A DNA stretch of 64,000 nt from Actinomyces sp. oral taxon 414 (lineage in GTDB: Bacteria; Actinomycetota; Actinomycetes; Actinomycetales; Actinomycetaceae), in NCBI RefSeq assembly GCF_001278845.1, contig NZ_CP012590.1:1736001-1800000 (forward strand), given 5' to 3'. Below, piece by piece: positions 1 through 7,474 of the stretch (within the stretch, counting starts at the first letter, position 1; each line of letters starts with the position of its first letter). A program made the translations under genes and the position numbers. Under the pieces are notes generated by a model. It worked only from the letters and a program-made list of their open reading frames with translations, was not told the origin of the DNA and did not search any database.

Positions 1-1119
1 CCCAGCCCCTGGGCGCCGGCGCTCGTGGCCCTGTGGCCCGCCTCCAGGCTGCTCGGCAAGATCCTCAACCGCATCGACCACGGCGAGATGCGCACCCTGT
101 TCGGCATGTCCATGGCGCTGCTGCCCGGCTACCTCCTGTTCAGCCTGCTCGGCGTCGACGGCGACCTCGGCGCCCTCATCATGGGCGCCCTCTTCGCCTC
201 CCACCCCGCCGCCAAGGAGCTGTCCCACTCCCTGTTCACCATCAAGGAGCTCCTGCTCGTCGGCTTCTTCCTGGCCATCGGGCTCGACGGCATCCCCGGC
301 GCCGGCTCCTTCGCGCTGGCCGCCCTCCTCCTCGTCCTGCTGCCCGTGCGCGCCGCCGTCTACACCATCACGGTGCGGATCTTCCGCACGCGCCGGCGCA
401 CCTCCGCCATGACGGGTCTGGCCATGACGGCCTACTCCGAGTTCGCGCTCATCGTCGTGGCCGCCGCCGTCGAGCACGGCGCGCTGGGGCGCGAGTGGAG
501 GGCGGCGATCAGTCTCGCCCTGGCCCTGTCCTTCATCGTCTCGGCGATCGTCAACCGGCATCCCGCAGCGCTCATCCGCTGGGCCGCCGGCCTCATTCCG
601 CTGCGCCCCTCCCCCGCCCTTCACCCGGACGAGCAGCCCTTCGACATCGCCGGCGTGCGCACCGTCGTCTTCGGAATGGGGCGCGTGGGCCGCGCCACCT
701 ACAACCGCCTGTACGCCGACGGCGAGACCGGAGTCCTGGGGATCGACAGCGACGCCTCCAAGGTCGAGGCCCTCGCCAAGCGGGGATTCAACATCCTCGA
801 GGCCGACGCCACCGACCAGGAGTTCTGGGACCGCCTCGACGCCGTCCACGCCACCAAGGCCGTGCTGGCCATGTCCGAGCCGGGGGCCAACGTCCGCATC
901 CTGGAGTGGCTCAACCGCTCCGACTTCGAGGGCCGGGTCATCGCCGTGGCCACCTACGACGACGAGGCCGACATCCTGCGCCGAGCCGGCGTGGACGCCG
1001 TCATCAACCTGTACGACGGGCTCGGCGACGCCCTCGCCCAGGCCGTCGAGAAGCTGCCGGAGACGACACCGTCCGAAGAGCTGCCCGCGGCCCCGCGGGC
1101 CGACGCACCGGCGGGCTGA
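1..1119 (+). CDS. KefB/KefC-type cation:proton antiporter, C-terminal part (5' end outside window)
   Basis: The reading frame is open from base 1. The first in-window start (GTG at 25) falls in the middle of a membrane domain, so the gene is cut by the window edge. The visible part has several hydrophobic segments typical of the second half of a Na+/H+ exchanger domain. A cytosolic TrkA-N (RCK) domain follows from about residue 211 (counted from the GTG at 25), with the nucleotide-binding motif GMGRVGR at 217-223. This architecture is that of glutathione-gated or RCK-gated K+/H+ antiporters (KefB/KefC/YbaL type), which exchange cations for protons and sense NAD(H) or adenine nucleotides through the RCK domain. 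The exact ion and ligand cannot be told. The end is only about 90 bp from an insertion element. Confidence 0.85.
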   Translation, partial: PSPWAPALVALWPASRLLGKILNRIDHGEMRTLFGMSMALLPGYLLFSLLGVDGDLGALIMGALFASHPAAKELSHSLFTIKELLLVGFFLAIGLDGIPGAGSFALAALLLVLLPVRAAVYTITVRIFRTRRRTSAMTGLAMTAYSEFALIVVAAAVEHGALGREWRAAISLALALSFIVSAIVNRHPAALIRWAAGLIPLRPSPALHPDEQPFDIAGVRTVVFGMGRVGRATYNRLYADGETGVLGIDSDASKVEALAKRGFNILEADATDQEFWDRLDAVHATKAVLAMSEPGANVRILEWLNRSDFEGRVIAVATYDDEADILRRAGVDAVINLYDGLGDALAQAVEKLPETTPSEELPAAPRADAPAG

Positions 1120-1210
1120 CATGTACGAAGGCAGTGCCGGGATCGTATGGGAGCCAAGACTACCCGATCCGCGGCCATAACCCACCGGTGACTCAATGAA
1201 GCTTATTCAG

Positions 1211-2095
1211 GGAAGGTTATTCTGGGGGCGTCTGGGGATATTCCCCGAGTTCGGTATGGTGATGGCCCGCTCCCGTGGGGTGTCATGGGTGTAGAAGAAA
1301 CGCCCACCATGATCCCGGAAGGGGTGGGTCATCATTATGGAGTGCACCACGGGCCACTGATGACGAGTTCGACGGGCTGCTCGCCCGGCTGCGCCAGGAG
1401 GGGGTCGAGGAGTGTCCGCCGGTCCTGGGTCTGTCCGGGTCGCTGCGGGCGGCTTTGATGTACATGCGCCAGAACATTGTGCAGGCGGTGATCGGCGAGC
1501 GGCTGGGCGTGTCCCAGCCCACTGTTTCACGGGCCATCAAGGCGATCACGGCGGCGATCTCCCGGACTCTGGCGGTCCTTCTGCTCACGGCCGAGGAGGT
1601 GCCCGAGGACTGCGGCTGTCGTGGTGGACGGCACCCTCATCCCCTGCCTGGACTGGCGCGACCGCCGCGATCTGTGGTCGGTCAAGCACAGACGCGCGGG
1701 CATGAACGACCCGGATCCTGGTCCGGCTCGAAGGAGGATTCGTGTGGGCCTCCGATCCCTATCCGGGGTCCATGCACGACGTGGCCGCCCCAGGCGCCTT
1801 CCGGACTGCTGGAGGGAATGGACCCCTCCGGGTGGATCGGCGACAAGGGCTATGTGGGAAGAGGGATGATCACGCCTCATAAGAAGCCCCCCAACGGCGA
1901 ACTGAGCGAGGCGGCCAAGGAGGAGAACAAGAGCGTCAACAGGATCCGCCAGGTGGTCGAGCGCACCATCGCCCACATCAAGTCCTGGAGAATCCACCCG
2001 CACTGCCTACAGGATACCCCTGGAAACATTCGAGCAGACGATCACCGCAGCACTCGCACTCTACACCTTCAAAACCACCCCCTGAATAACCTTCC
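1211..2095 (+). mobile_element. IS5-type insertion sequence, left copy (transposase decayed)
   Basis: An 885-bp element bounded by 12-bp terminal inverted repeats GGAAGGTTATTC (1211-1222) and GAATAACCTTCC (2084-2095). It is repeated almost exactly, inverted, at 2749-3627. The encoded protein carries an HTH followed by a DDE_Tnp_4-like catalytic domain, as in IS5-family elements. No clear target duplication is seen. The outside flanks carry partial look-alikes of its own ends (TTATTCAGG at 1203-1211 and TTGAATAATCTTC from 2096), suggesting insertion beside, or remnants of, another end. Confidence 0.85.
1337..2085 (+). pseudogene. IS5-type transposase, multiply frameshifted
   Basis: An HTH segment (GERLGVSQPTVSRAIKAI) is followed by a DDE_Tnp_4-type catalytic domain, but the parts lie in different frames. 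The HTH frame runs to about 1612. VDGTLIPCLDWRDRRDLWS then continues in another frame at 1621-1709. WASDPYPGSMHD lies in the third frame near 1743-1780. GMDPSGWIGDKGYVGRG returns to the first frame, and the C-terminus (ALALYTFKTTP, stop at 2083) needs one more shift near 2000. At least four disruptions make an active protein unlikely unless supplied in trans. The other copy carries the same lesions. Confidence 0.8.
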
Positions 2096-2106
2096 TTGAA
2101 TAATCT

Positions 2107-2514
2107 TCATAGAATTTCTTCTTTAAAAATTCGCCACATAATCGCCGCTACACACAATATGGTGTAAACTATTGCAAATCCAGCAGCTACAGATACAAAA
2201 TCCGTCATAATACTAAAACTATTGGACAGTACGGACTGTATAAGCAAGGGAACACAGCCTCCCAGAAATGCGCCGATCGAACGACTCAGTAAGGCGATAC
2301 CCAGTGGCTTATTCCACTTAGCAGGGGGCTCGACACAAAAGGTGATAATAGGCGTAAAGCAAGCAGCGTAAATGCCGAACACGACCATTATAGGGTCAAT
2401 GGACAAGAAGTGGAGCACGGCTTTCCAGCCCCAGACACTCGCGATGATTATCAATGCGAACGTCATGCAGGTTCGCAGCATGCCTTTCAAAAAACTCACA
2501 CACTTCTTATTCAT
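2107..2514 (-). CDS. AT-rich hypothetical membrane protein carried between inverted IS copies
   Basis: A 135-residue protein with about four hydrophobic segments (roughly residues 15-37, 40-62, 70-92 and 103-125), a basic N-terminus (MNKKCVSF) and no motif I recognise. The ATG at 2514 has a weak GGGAG/GGA upstream. Base composition and codon use (AAT, ATA, AAA, TTT) are unlike every neighbour, and the DNA is strikingly AT-rich in a genome above 70% GC. It fills the space between two inverted copies of the same IS, so it is probably a recent import from a low-GC donor. Function is unknown. A small immunity-type or accessory membrane protein is possible, but nothing in the sequence shows it. 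Confidence 0.6.
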   Translation of the reverse strand: MNKKCVSFLKGMLRTCMTFALIIIASVWGWKAVLHFLSIDPIMVVFGIYAACFTPIITFCVEPPAKWNKPLGIALLSRSIGAFLGGCVPLLIQSVLSNSFSIMTDFVSVAAGFAIVYTILCVAAIMWRIFKEEIL

Positions 2515-2672
2515 AGGATTTCCACAAACTCCCTATCCTGTGTCTGATGCATCGATATTCACGACGAAATTGGAGTGCTCAACGAGCGTAGATTGCGTGC
2601 TTCTGGCTATTCGACTCGTGCCTTAACCTTACCTTCGCGTAAGAACTCCAGTACCGGCGAGTCTCGCTCCTA

Positions 2673-2678
2673 ATTATA
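2673..2678 (-). promoter_or_regulatory. possible -10 box (TATAAT) for the AT-rich cargo gene
   Basis: On the minus strand a perfect TATAAT lies at 2678-2673, about 160 nt before the ATG at 2514. The -35 region is unclear. It is one of very few consensus -10 boxes in this GC-rich window, which fits foreign DNA bringing its own promoter. The surrounding AT-richness makes chance matches more likely. Confidence 0.35.
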
Positions 2679-2748
2679 TATCAAGTTCGATCTACAAGGC
2701 AACAAAAACTAATAGTCTCCCCCCGTATGGCGTGCTCTACGCGGAAAT

Positions 2749-3627
2749 TTATTCAGGGGGTGGTTTTGAAGGTGTAGAGTGCGAGTGCTGCGGTGATCGT
2801 CTGCTCGAATGTTTCCAGGGGTATCCTGTAGGCAGTGCGGGTGGATTCTCCAGGACTTGATGTGGGCGATGGTGCGCTCGACCACCTGGCGGATCCTGTT
2901 GACGCTCTTGTTCTCCTCCTTGGCCGCCTCGCTCAGTTCGCCGTTGGGGGGCTTCTTATGAGGCGTGATCATCCCTCTTCCCACATAGCCCTTGTCGCCG
3001 ATCCACCCGGAGGGGTCCATTCCCTCCAGCAGTCCGGAAGGCGCCTGGGGCGGCCACGTCGTGCATGGACCCCGGATAGGGATCGGAGGCCCACACGAAT
3101 CCTCCTTCGAGCCGGACCAGGATCCGGGTCGTTCATGCCCGCGCGTCTGTGCTTGACCGACCACAGATCGCGGCGGTCGCGCCAGTCCAGGCAGGGGATG
3201 AGGGTGCCGTCCACCACGACAGCCGCAGTCCTCGGGCACCTCCTCGGCCGTGAGCAGAAGGACCGCCAGAGTCCGGGAGATCGCCGCCGTGATCGCCTTG
3301 ATGGCCCGTGAAACAGTGGGCTGGGACACGCCCAGCCGCTCGCCGATCACCGCCTGCACAATGTTCTGGCGCATGTACATCAAAGCCGCCCGCAGCGACC
3401 CGGACAGACCCAGGACCGGCGGACACTCCTCGACCCCCTCCTGGCGCAGCCGGGCGAGCAGCCCGTCGAACTCGTCATCAGTGGCCCGTGGTGCACTCCA
3501 TAATGATGACCCACCCCTTCCGGGATCATGGTGGGCGTTTCTTCTACACCCATGACACCCCACGGGAGCGGGCCATCACCATACCGAACTCGGGGAATAT
3601 CCCCAGACGCCCCCAGAATAACCTTCC
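2749..3627 (-). mobile_element. IS5-type insertion sequence, right copy, inverted; inner end lacks about 6 bp
   Basis: This is the inverted counterpart of 1211-2095 (position x here equals 4838 minus x in the left copy). The outer end keeps the full repeat GAATAACCTTCC at 3616-3627. The inner end stops at TTATTC (2749), missing the outermost GGAAGG bases. The deduced protein is identical to that of the left copy over about 265 residues, so the copies duplicated or were homogenised recently. Confidence 0.85.
2753..3501 (-). pseudogene. IS5-type transposase, multiply frameshifted (second copy)
   Basis: Mirror copy of the transposase remnant at 1337-2085, with the same frame disruptions between the HTH part and the catalytic segments. 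Sharing every lesion means the gene was already broken when the second copy arose, or gene conversion keeps the pair identical. Movement would then need a transposase from elsewhere in the genome. Confidence 0.8.
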
Positions 3628-3854
3628 TGGTTGCGAACCCGACGCGCGACATCTCCGCAGGCCCGACAGGCTCCGGCACCAACGAGTACCGCAGTAACGA
3701 GGTCGTGGATATCGTCGACAAAAGCACTGGGCTGGTGATTCGGCTGAACGGTGCGGAGCCGGATACGACGCTCTCCGTTCTGCGCACCCTTCTGGAGCAC
3801 CGTCACAATACGAGCGACACTCCTGTGACTTGGGATGGTGAGACATGGAGCTGA
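3628..3854 (+). pseudogene. C-terminal gene stump truncated by the IS
   Basis: An open frame enters from inside the IS and continues for about 75 residues of chromosomal-looking sequence (for example GTNEYRSNEVVDIVDKSTGL and TLLEHRHNTSDTPVTWDGE) to a TGA at 3852. The composition is soluble and protein-like, but there is no independent start or RBS after the IS end. It looks like the 3' remnant of a gene whose 5' part was lost when the IS arrived. No matching 5' part is visible in the 91 bp between the antiporter gene and the left IS. The family is not recognised. The remaining bases to 3981 hold nothing I can identify. Confidence 0.45.
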
Positions 3855-3981
3855 TACCGCCTGGGAGTTTCTTGGGTGCTTCGGGAAGCAAGAAAAGGCG
3901 CCTCCTGGCCTCGGAGCCGTTGACGTCAATCCGCTGAGGGCCAGAGGTGAGGACTGCTCCCGTACCACGCGCGAGAACCCG

Positions 3982-5391
3982 TCAGGCCCCGGATCCGCCG
4001 GCGGCCAGGACCAGCGGCGCGAGGTCGGCGCCGTCGTCGGGCATCCAGGTGGCGGCGTCGGCATCGACCTGCTCACCGGAGCGGATGTCCTTGACGGAGT
4101 CGGCGGCGCCGCCCATACCGGGGAACCAGACGAAGGGGATGCCGCGCTTGTCGGCGAAGCGGATCTGCTTGCCGAACTTGGCGGCCGTGGGGGCCACGTC
4201 GGCGGCGATGCCGCGCGCGCGCAGGGCGTCGGCCACGGCGTCGGAGTCGGCGCGGTGCTCCTCGTCGACCACGGCCACGAGCACGGCGGTGGGCACGGCC
4301 CGGCTCACCTCCACCAGCCCGGCGCCCAGGACGCGCGAGAGCAGGCGCGACAGGCCGACGGAGATGCCCACGCCCGGGAAGACGCGTTTGCCGTTGGAGG
4401 CCAGGGAGTCGTAGCGCCCGCCCGAGCACACGCTGCCCAGGTCCTCGTGGCCGGCCATGAAGGACTCGTAGACCGTACCGGTGTAGTAGTCCAGACCGCG
4501 GGCGATCTTGAGGTCGGCGACGACGGCGCCGGGCCGGCGGGCGGCGGCGGCGCGCAGCAGCGCCTCCAGCTCGTCCAGGCCCGCCAGCAGGAGCCCGCTC
4601 GGCGCGGCGCCGTCCAGGGCGGCCAGGACCGCTTCGCGGACGGCGGCCGGCTCGGCGGAGGAGATGGCGGCCAGGCGCAGGGCGGCGTCGGCCTGCGCGG
4701 CAGTGGTGCCGACGGCGTCGACGAGCTCGGCGGCCACACTGCCGGGACCGATCTTGTCGATCTTGTCCACCACGCGCAGGACCTCGATGAGCGCCTCGTC
4801 GCCGATGCCGACGCTCGTGTAGAAGCCCTGGGCGACCTTGCGGTTGGACACGTGGACGGTCACCGGCGGGATGGGCAGGGCGGACAGGGCCTGGTGCATG
4901 ACGAGGGGGATCTCGACGTCGTAGTGCGGGGGCAGGGAGCCGTCGCCGACGACGTCGATGTCCACCTGGTAGAACTCGCGGAAGCGGCCCTCCTGGGGGC
5001 GCTCGCCCCGCCAGACCTTCTGGATCTGGTAGCGCTTGAAGGGGAAGTGCAGGACCCCGGCGTTGTTCAGGACGTAGCGGGCGAAGGGGACGGTCAGGTC
5101 GAAGTGGAGGCCGAGCCGCCCCGCCGGGTCCGTCTCGGCGGCGCCGGCGGCCTCGGCGGGGTCGGCCTGGAGGCGGGAGAGGAGGTAGACCTCCTTGCTG
5201 GTCTCGCCCTTGCGCGTCAGCTCGCTCAGGGGCTCGACGGCACGCGTTTGGATGCCGCTGAAGCCGTGGAGCTCGAAGACATGGCGCAGGACGTCGATGA
5301 AGTGCTGCTCGACCACGCGCCCGGCCGGGAGCCACTCGGGGAAGCCGGAAAGGGGGGACAGGGCCTGTTGTGCCCGTGCGGAGTGCGCCAT
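3982..5391 (-). CDS. hisS: histidine--tRNA ligase
   Basis: Class II aminoacyl-tRNA synthetase that charges tRNA-His in the cytoplasm. Visible signatures are motif 2 (WRGERPQEGRFREFYQVDID), the histidine-binding GLDYYTGTVYE segment, motif 3 (GVGISVGLSRL) and a C-terminal anticodon-binding domain (KFGKQIRFADKRGIP). The first ATG in frame (5400) is preceded directly by GAGAGG with no spacing. The next ATG (5391) puts that Shine-Dalgarno sequence 9 nt upstream, so I start there (469 aa). The neighbouring MBL hydrolase gene lies upstream on the same strand, the arrangement known for actinobacterial hisS. Confidence 0.95.
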   Translation of the reverse strand: MAHSARAQQALSPLSGFPEWLPAGRVVEQHFIDVLRHVFELHGFSGIQTRAVEPLSELTRKGETSKEVYLLSRLQADPAEAAGAAETDPAGRLGLHFDLTVPFARYVLNNAGVLHFPFKRYQIQKVWRGERPQEGRFREFYQVDIDVVGDGSLPPHYDVEIPLVMHQALSALPIPPVTVHVSNRKVAQGFYTSVGIGDEALIEVLRVVDKIDKIGPGSVAAELVDAVGTTAAQADAALRLAAISSAEPAAVREAVLAALDGAAPSGLLLAGLDELEALLRAAAARRPGAVVADLKIARGLDYYTGTVYESFMAGHEDLGSVCSGGRYDSLASNGKRVFPGVGISVGLSRLLSRVLGAGLVEVSRAVPTAVLVAVVDEEHRADSDAVADALRARGIAADVAPTAAKFGKQIRFADKRGIPFVWFPGMGGAADSVKDIRSGEQVDADAATWMPDDGADLAPLVLAAGGSGA

Positions 5392-5544
5392 GGGCGCCAT
5401 CCTCTCACGGCGGGCGGGGCCGGCGCCCCGCCGGGGTCTCGCCGGGCCAGGAGACCCAGTCTCCGCCGCCTGACCGCCGTCGGCCCGCGCCGGGACCTCA
5501 CGACGGCCGGGGCCGGCGCGGGCTCTGCGAATCGCGCCGGGACC

Positions 5545-6360
5545 TCATGCGTGCCGGTCCCCGCCGCGGATCTTGGCCTCCGCCAGGTAGGGGTTGGCGT
5601 GGTGCTCGTGGGCCATGGTGGTGGCGGCGCCGTGCCCGGGCAACAGCACGGTGTCCGGGTCGATGGCGGAGGCGAGGAAGCGCAGGGTCGCCCACATCTG
5701 CACCTGGTCGCCCCCCGGCAGGTCGGTGCGCCCGACGCTGCCCTTGAAGATGACGTCCGCGCTCAGGGCCACGAGGCGGGGGCGCTCCTCGTCCGCCAGG
5801 GAGGGGTCGACGTCGATCGCCTCGGCCTCGTAGAGGAGGTCGCACGCCGCCAGGGGGGCGTTGAGGAAGAAGACCGTCGAGCCCTCCGAGTGCCCCGGCG
5901 CCGCCACGGCGCGGATGGCGAGGCCCGGCACGAGTTCGACGGCGTTCGAGAAGCCCTCGCCGGGGAAGACGCGCAAGTCGGAGGGCGCGCGCCAGGGAGT
6001 GCCGGCCATATCGGCGAAGCCCAGGCCCTCCACGCGTATGCCGGTGGTGGCGTCCGGGTCGTCGAGGCGGTAGCGGTCCGGCTCGGGGATGTAGACGGGC
6101 GCGTCGACGGCGTCGTCGGAGGCGAGCGTCCCTTCGGCGTGCGCCGCCTCGATGAGGGCGGCGGCGTCCCACACGTGATCGGCGTGCCCGTGGGTGAGCA
6201 GCACCGCCCCCAGCGTCAGGTGGTGGGAGCGCAGCAGCGCCAGCGCGCCGCGCACCGCGCCGGCCCCGGGGTCGACGACGAGCGCGGGGCCGCCCGGCGC
6301 GGGCGCCAGCACGTAGCAGTTGGCGGCGAAGACGGGGGCGATCGTGCGCTCGAGGATCAT
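5545..6360 (-). CDS. metallo-beta-lactamase fold hydrolase, glyoxalase II-like
   Basis: A 271-residue MBL-fold protein. Metal-binding motifs in order are THGHADHVWD near residue 55, the GHSEGS histidine near 157, an aspartate-containing stretch followed by VGRTD, and the terminal LPGHG. The fold suits hydrolysis of S-lactoylglutathione-like or other thioesters with a di-metal centre. The actual substrate is unknown, and actinobacteria usually use mycothiol rather than glutathione. It precedes hisS on the same strand, the same pairing as M. tuberculosis Rv2581c-hisS. A TAGGCT -10 box lies six bases before the ATG, suggesting a leaderless mRNA. Confidence 0.88.
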   Translation of the reverse strand: MILERTIAPVFAANCYVLAPAPGGPALVVDPGAGAVRGALALLRSHHLTLGAVLLTHGHADHVWDAAALIEAAHAEGTLASDDAVDAPVYIPEPDRYRLDDPDATTGIRVEGLGFADMAGTPWRAPSDLRVFPGEGFSNAVELVPGLAIRAVAAPGHSEGSTVFFLNAPLAACDLLYEAEAIDVDPSLADEERPRLVALSADVIFKGSVGRTDLPGGDQVQMWATLRFLASAIDPDTVLLPGHGAATTMAHEHHANPYLAEAKIRGGDRHA

Positions 6361-6366
6361 GGGACC

Positions 6367-6372
6367 AGCCTA
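6367..6372 (-). promoter_or_regulatory. -10 box for a leaderless MBL hydrolase transcript
   Basis: Minus-strand TAGGCT (TANNNT class) followed by six bases and the ATG at 6360. This spacing would start transcription at or next to the start codon. No Shine-Dalgarno sequence is present. Confidence 0.55.
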
Positions 6373-6465
6373 ATGGGGTGTCGCCGCCTATTGTCCGGGT
6401 TCGTCGCTCCGAGGCGGGGATGCGGTGGGACGCGTGGGGCTCCTGGGACGTGCCGGGGCGGGAAC

Positions 6466-6587
6466 TTGTCCAAATCTGTTGCAAAGGCGCTCCGGGCCGG
6501 GATCGGCCGCGAGAAGAACCCCGGAATATCAACGATTCTCCTCCGGAGCTCCGGCGCGATCCGAGCCTTTGCAACAGATTTGGACAA
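6466..6587. repeat. large palindrome with perfect 22-bp arms in a divergent intergenic region
   Basis: Arms 6466-6487 (beginning TTGTCCAAATCTG) and 6566-6587 (ending CAGATTTGGACAA) are exact reverse complements separated by 78 bp. The arms are less GC-rich than the surroundings. It sits between the divergently transcribed MBL hydrolase and methyltransferase genes. It could be a MITE-like insertion or a regulatory hairpin. No transposase lies between the arms. Confidence 0.8.
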
Positions 6588-6659
6588 ACAGTGCCGCCGC
6601 GGCCGAGTCTTCACGACGCTCCTGGCGCGGCGGCGCCCCGAGATCGCAGTATTCGATCC

Positions 6660-7316
6660 ATGACTCGATCCACACCCCGGCCCGCGGCGGCCGGCGACTC
6701 CTCGAACTCCCGCGCGCCCTCGGACTTCGAACGACCCTCCTCGTCGCTGATCGGCCGGCTCACACTCAGGTCCATGAACCTGTGGCACACCCCCCTGCAC
6801 CGGTGGGGCCTGGCGGCCGCGGGCATCGGCGCCGACTCGCGCGTCCTGGACGTGGGCTGCGGGGGCGGCGGCGCCGTGCGCCGGATCCTGCGCCTGACGC
6901 GCGCCGAGGTCGGAGCCATCGACCACTCCCCTGCCGCGGTGGAGCTCACGCGCCGCCTCAATGCCGCCGCCGCAGCATCGGGCCGCCTGCGGGTGATCGA
7001 GGGCTCGGTCGAGGCGCTTCCGTTCCGCACCGGGTACTTCAACGTCGTCACCGCCTTCGAGACGGTGTACTTCTGGCCGGATTTGGAGGCGGGGCTGCGC
7101 GAGACGGCGCGGGTCCTGGGGCCCGGCGGGCGCCTGGTGATCGTCAACGAGGTCGCGGACCGCCAGGCGGCGGGGATCTGGGCCGACCGTCTGGGGATGA
7201 ACGTGCCCGACGGCGACACGCTGGCCGAGACGTGTGTGAAGGCCGGTTTCGCCCGCGTCGACGTGCGGCGCCATCCGCGGGTCGGGGCCTGGCTGCGCGT
7301 CGTCGCCGGGATCTGA
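6660..7316 (+). CDS. class I SAM-dependent methyltransferase
   Basis: A 218-residue protein with the SAM-binding glycine loop VLDVGCGGGGAVRRI near residue 61. The acidic turn EVGAIDHSPAAVEL, the motif GSVEALPFRTGYFNVVTAFE and the late strand VLGPGGRLVIVNEV follow in the UbiE/Methyltransf_11 order. The substrate (small molecule, lipid or quinone) cannot be read from the sequence. The ATG at 6660 is chosen because the upstream in-frame codons lie inside the palindromic repeat and low-quality coding sequence. It stands alone on this strand, convergent with the ABC-F gene. Confidence 0.85.
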   Translation: MTRSTPRPAAAGDSSNSRAPSDFERPSSSLIGRLTLRSMNLWHTPLHRWGLAAAGIGADSRVLDVGCGGGGAVRRILRLTRAEVGAIDHSPAAVELTRRLNAAAAASGRLRVIEGSVEALPFRTGYFNVVTAFETVYFWPDLEAGLRETARVLGPGGRLVIVNEVADRQAAGIWADRLGMNVPDGDTLAETCVKAGFARVDVRRHPRVGAWLRVVAGI

Positions 7317-7474
7317 GGCCGCCGCGGGACCGGTGGTCTACCGCGAACGCTGCACAATCCTCAGCGAGGCCGCTGCGGGGTCGGGGCGGCCATCGGGCAT
7401 CGGGGAGATCGGGGCGGGACCTCCGGAAGGGCCGCGGGCAGATCTGCGCGGAGCCGGCCCGGGGCGTTCGCGCC

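Noticed and set aside
1204..3634. Composite transposon with a shared target duplication around the IS5-type pair
   Set aside because: The bases flanking the outer ends (CAG on the left, TGG on the right) do not match, so no target duplication supports movement of the whole segment as one unit.
3835..6663. 942-codon plus-strand open frame
   Set aside because: Antisense to hisS and the MBL hydrolase; low-complexity Gly/Val/Ala composition with no recognisable domain.
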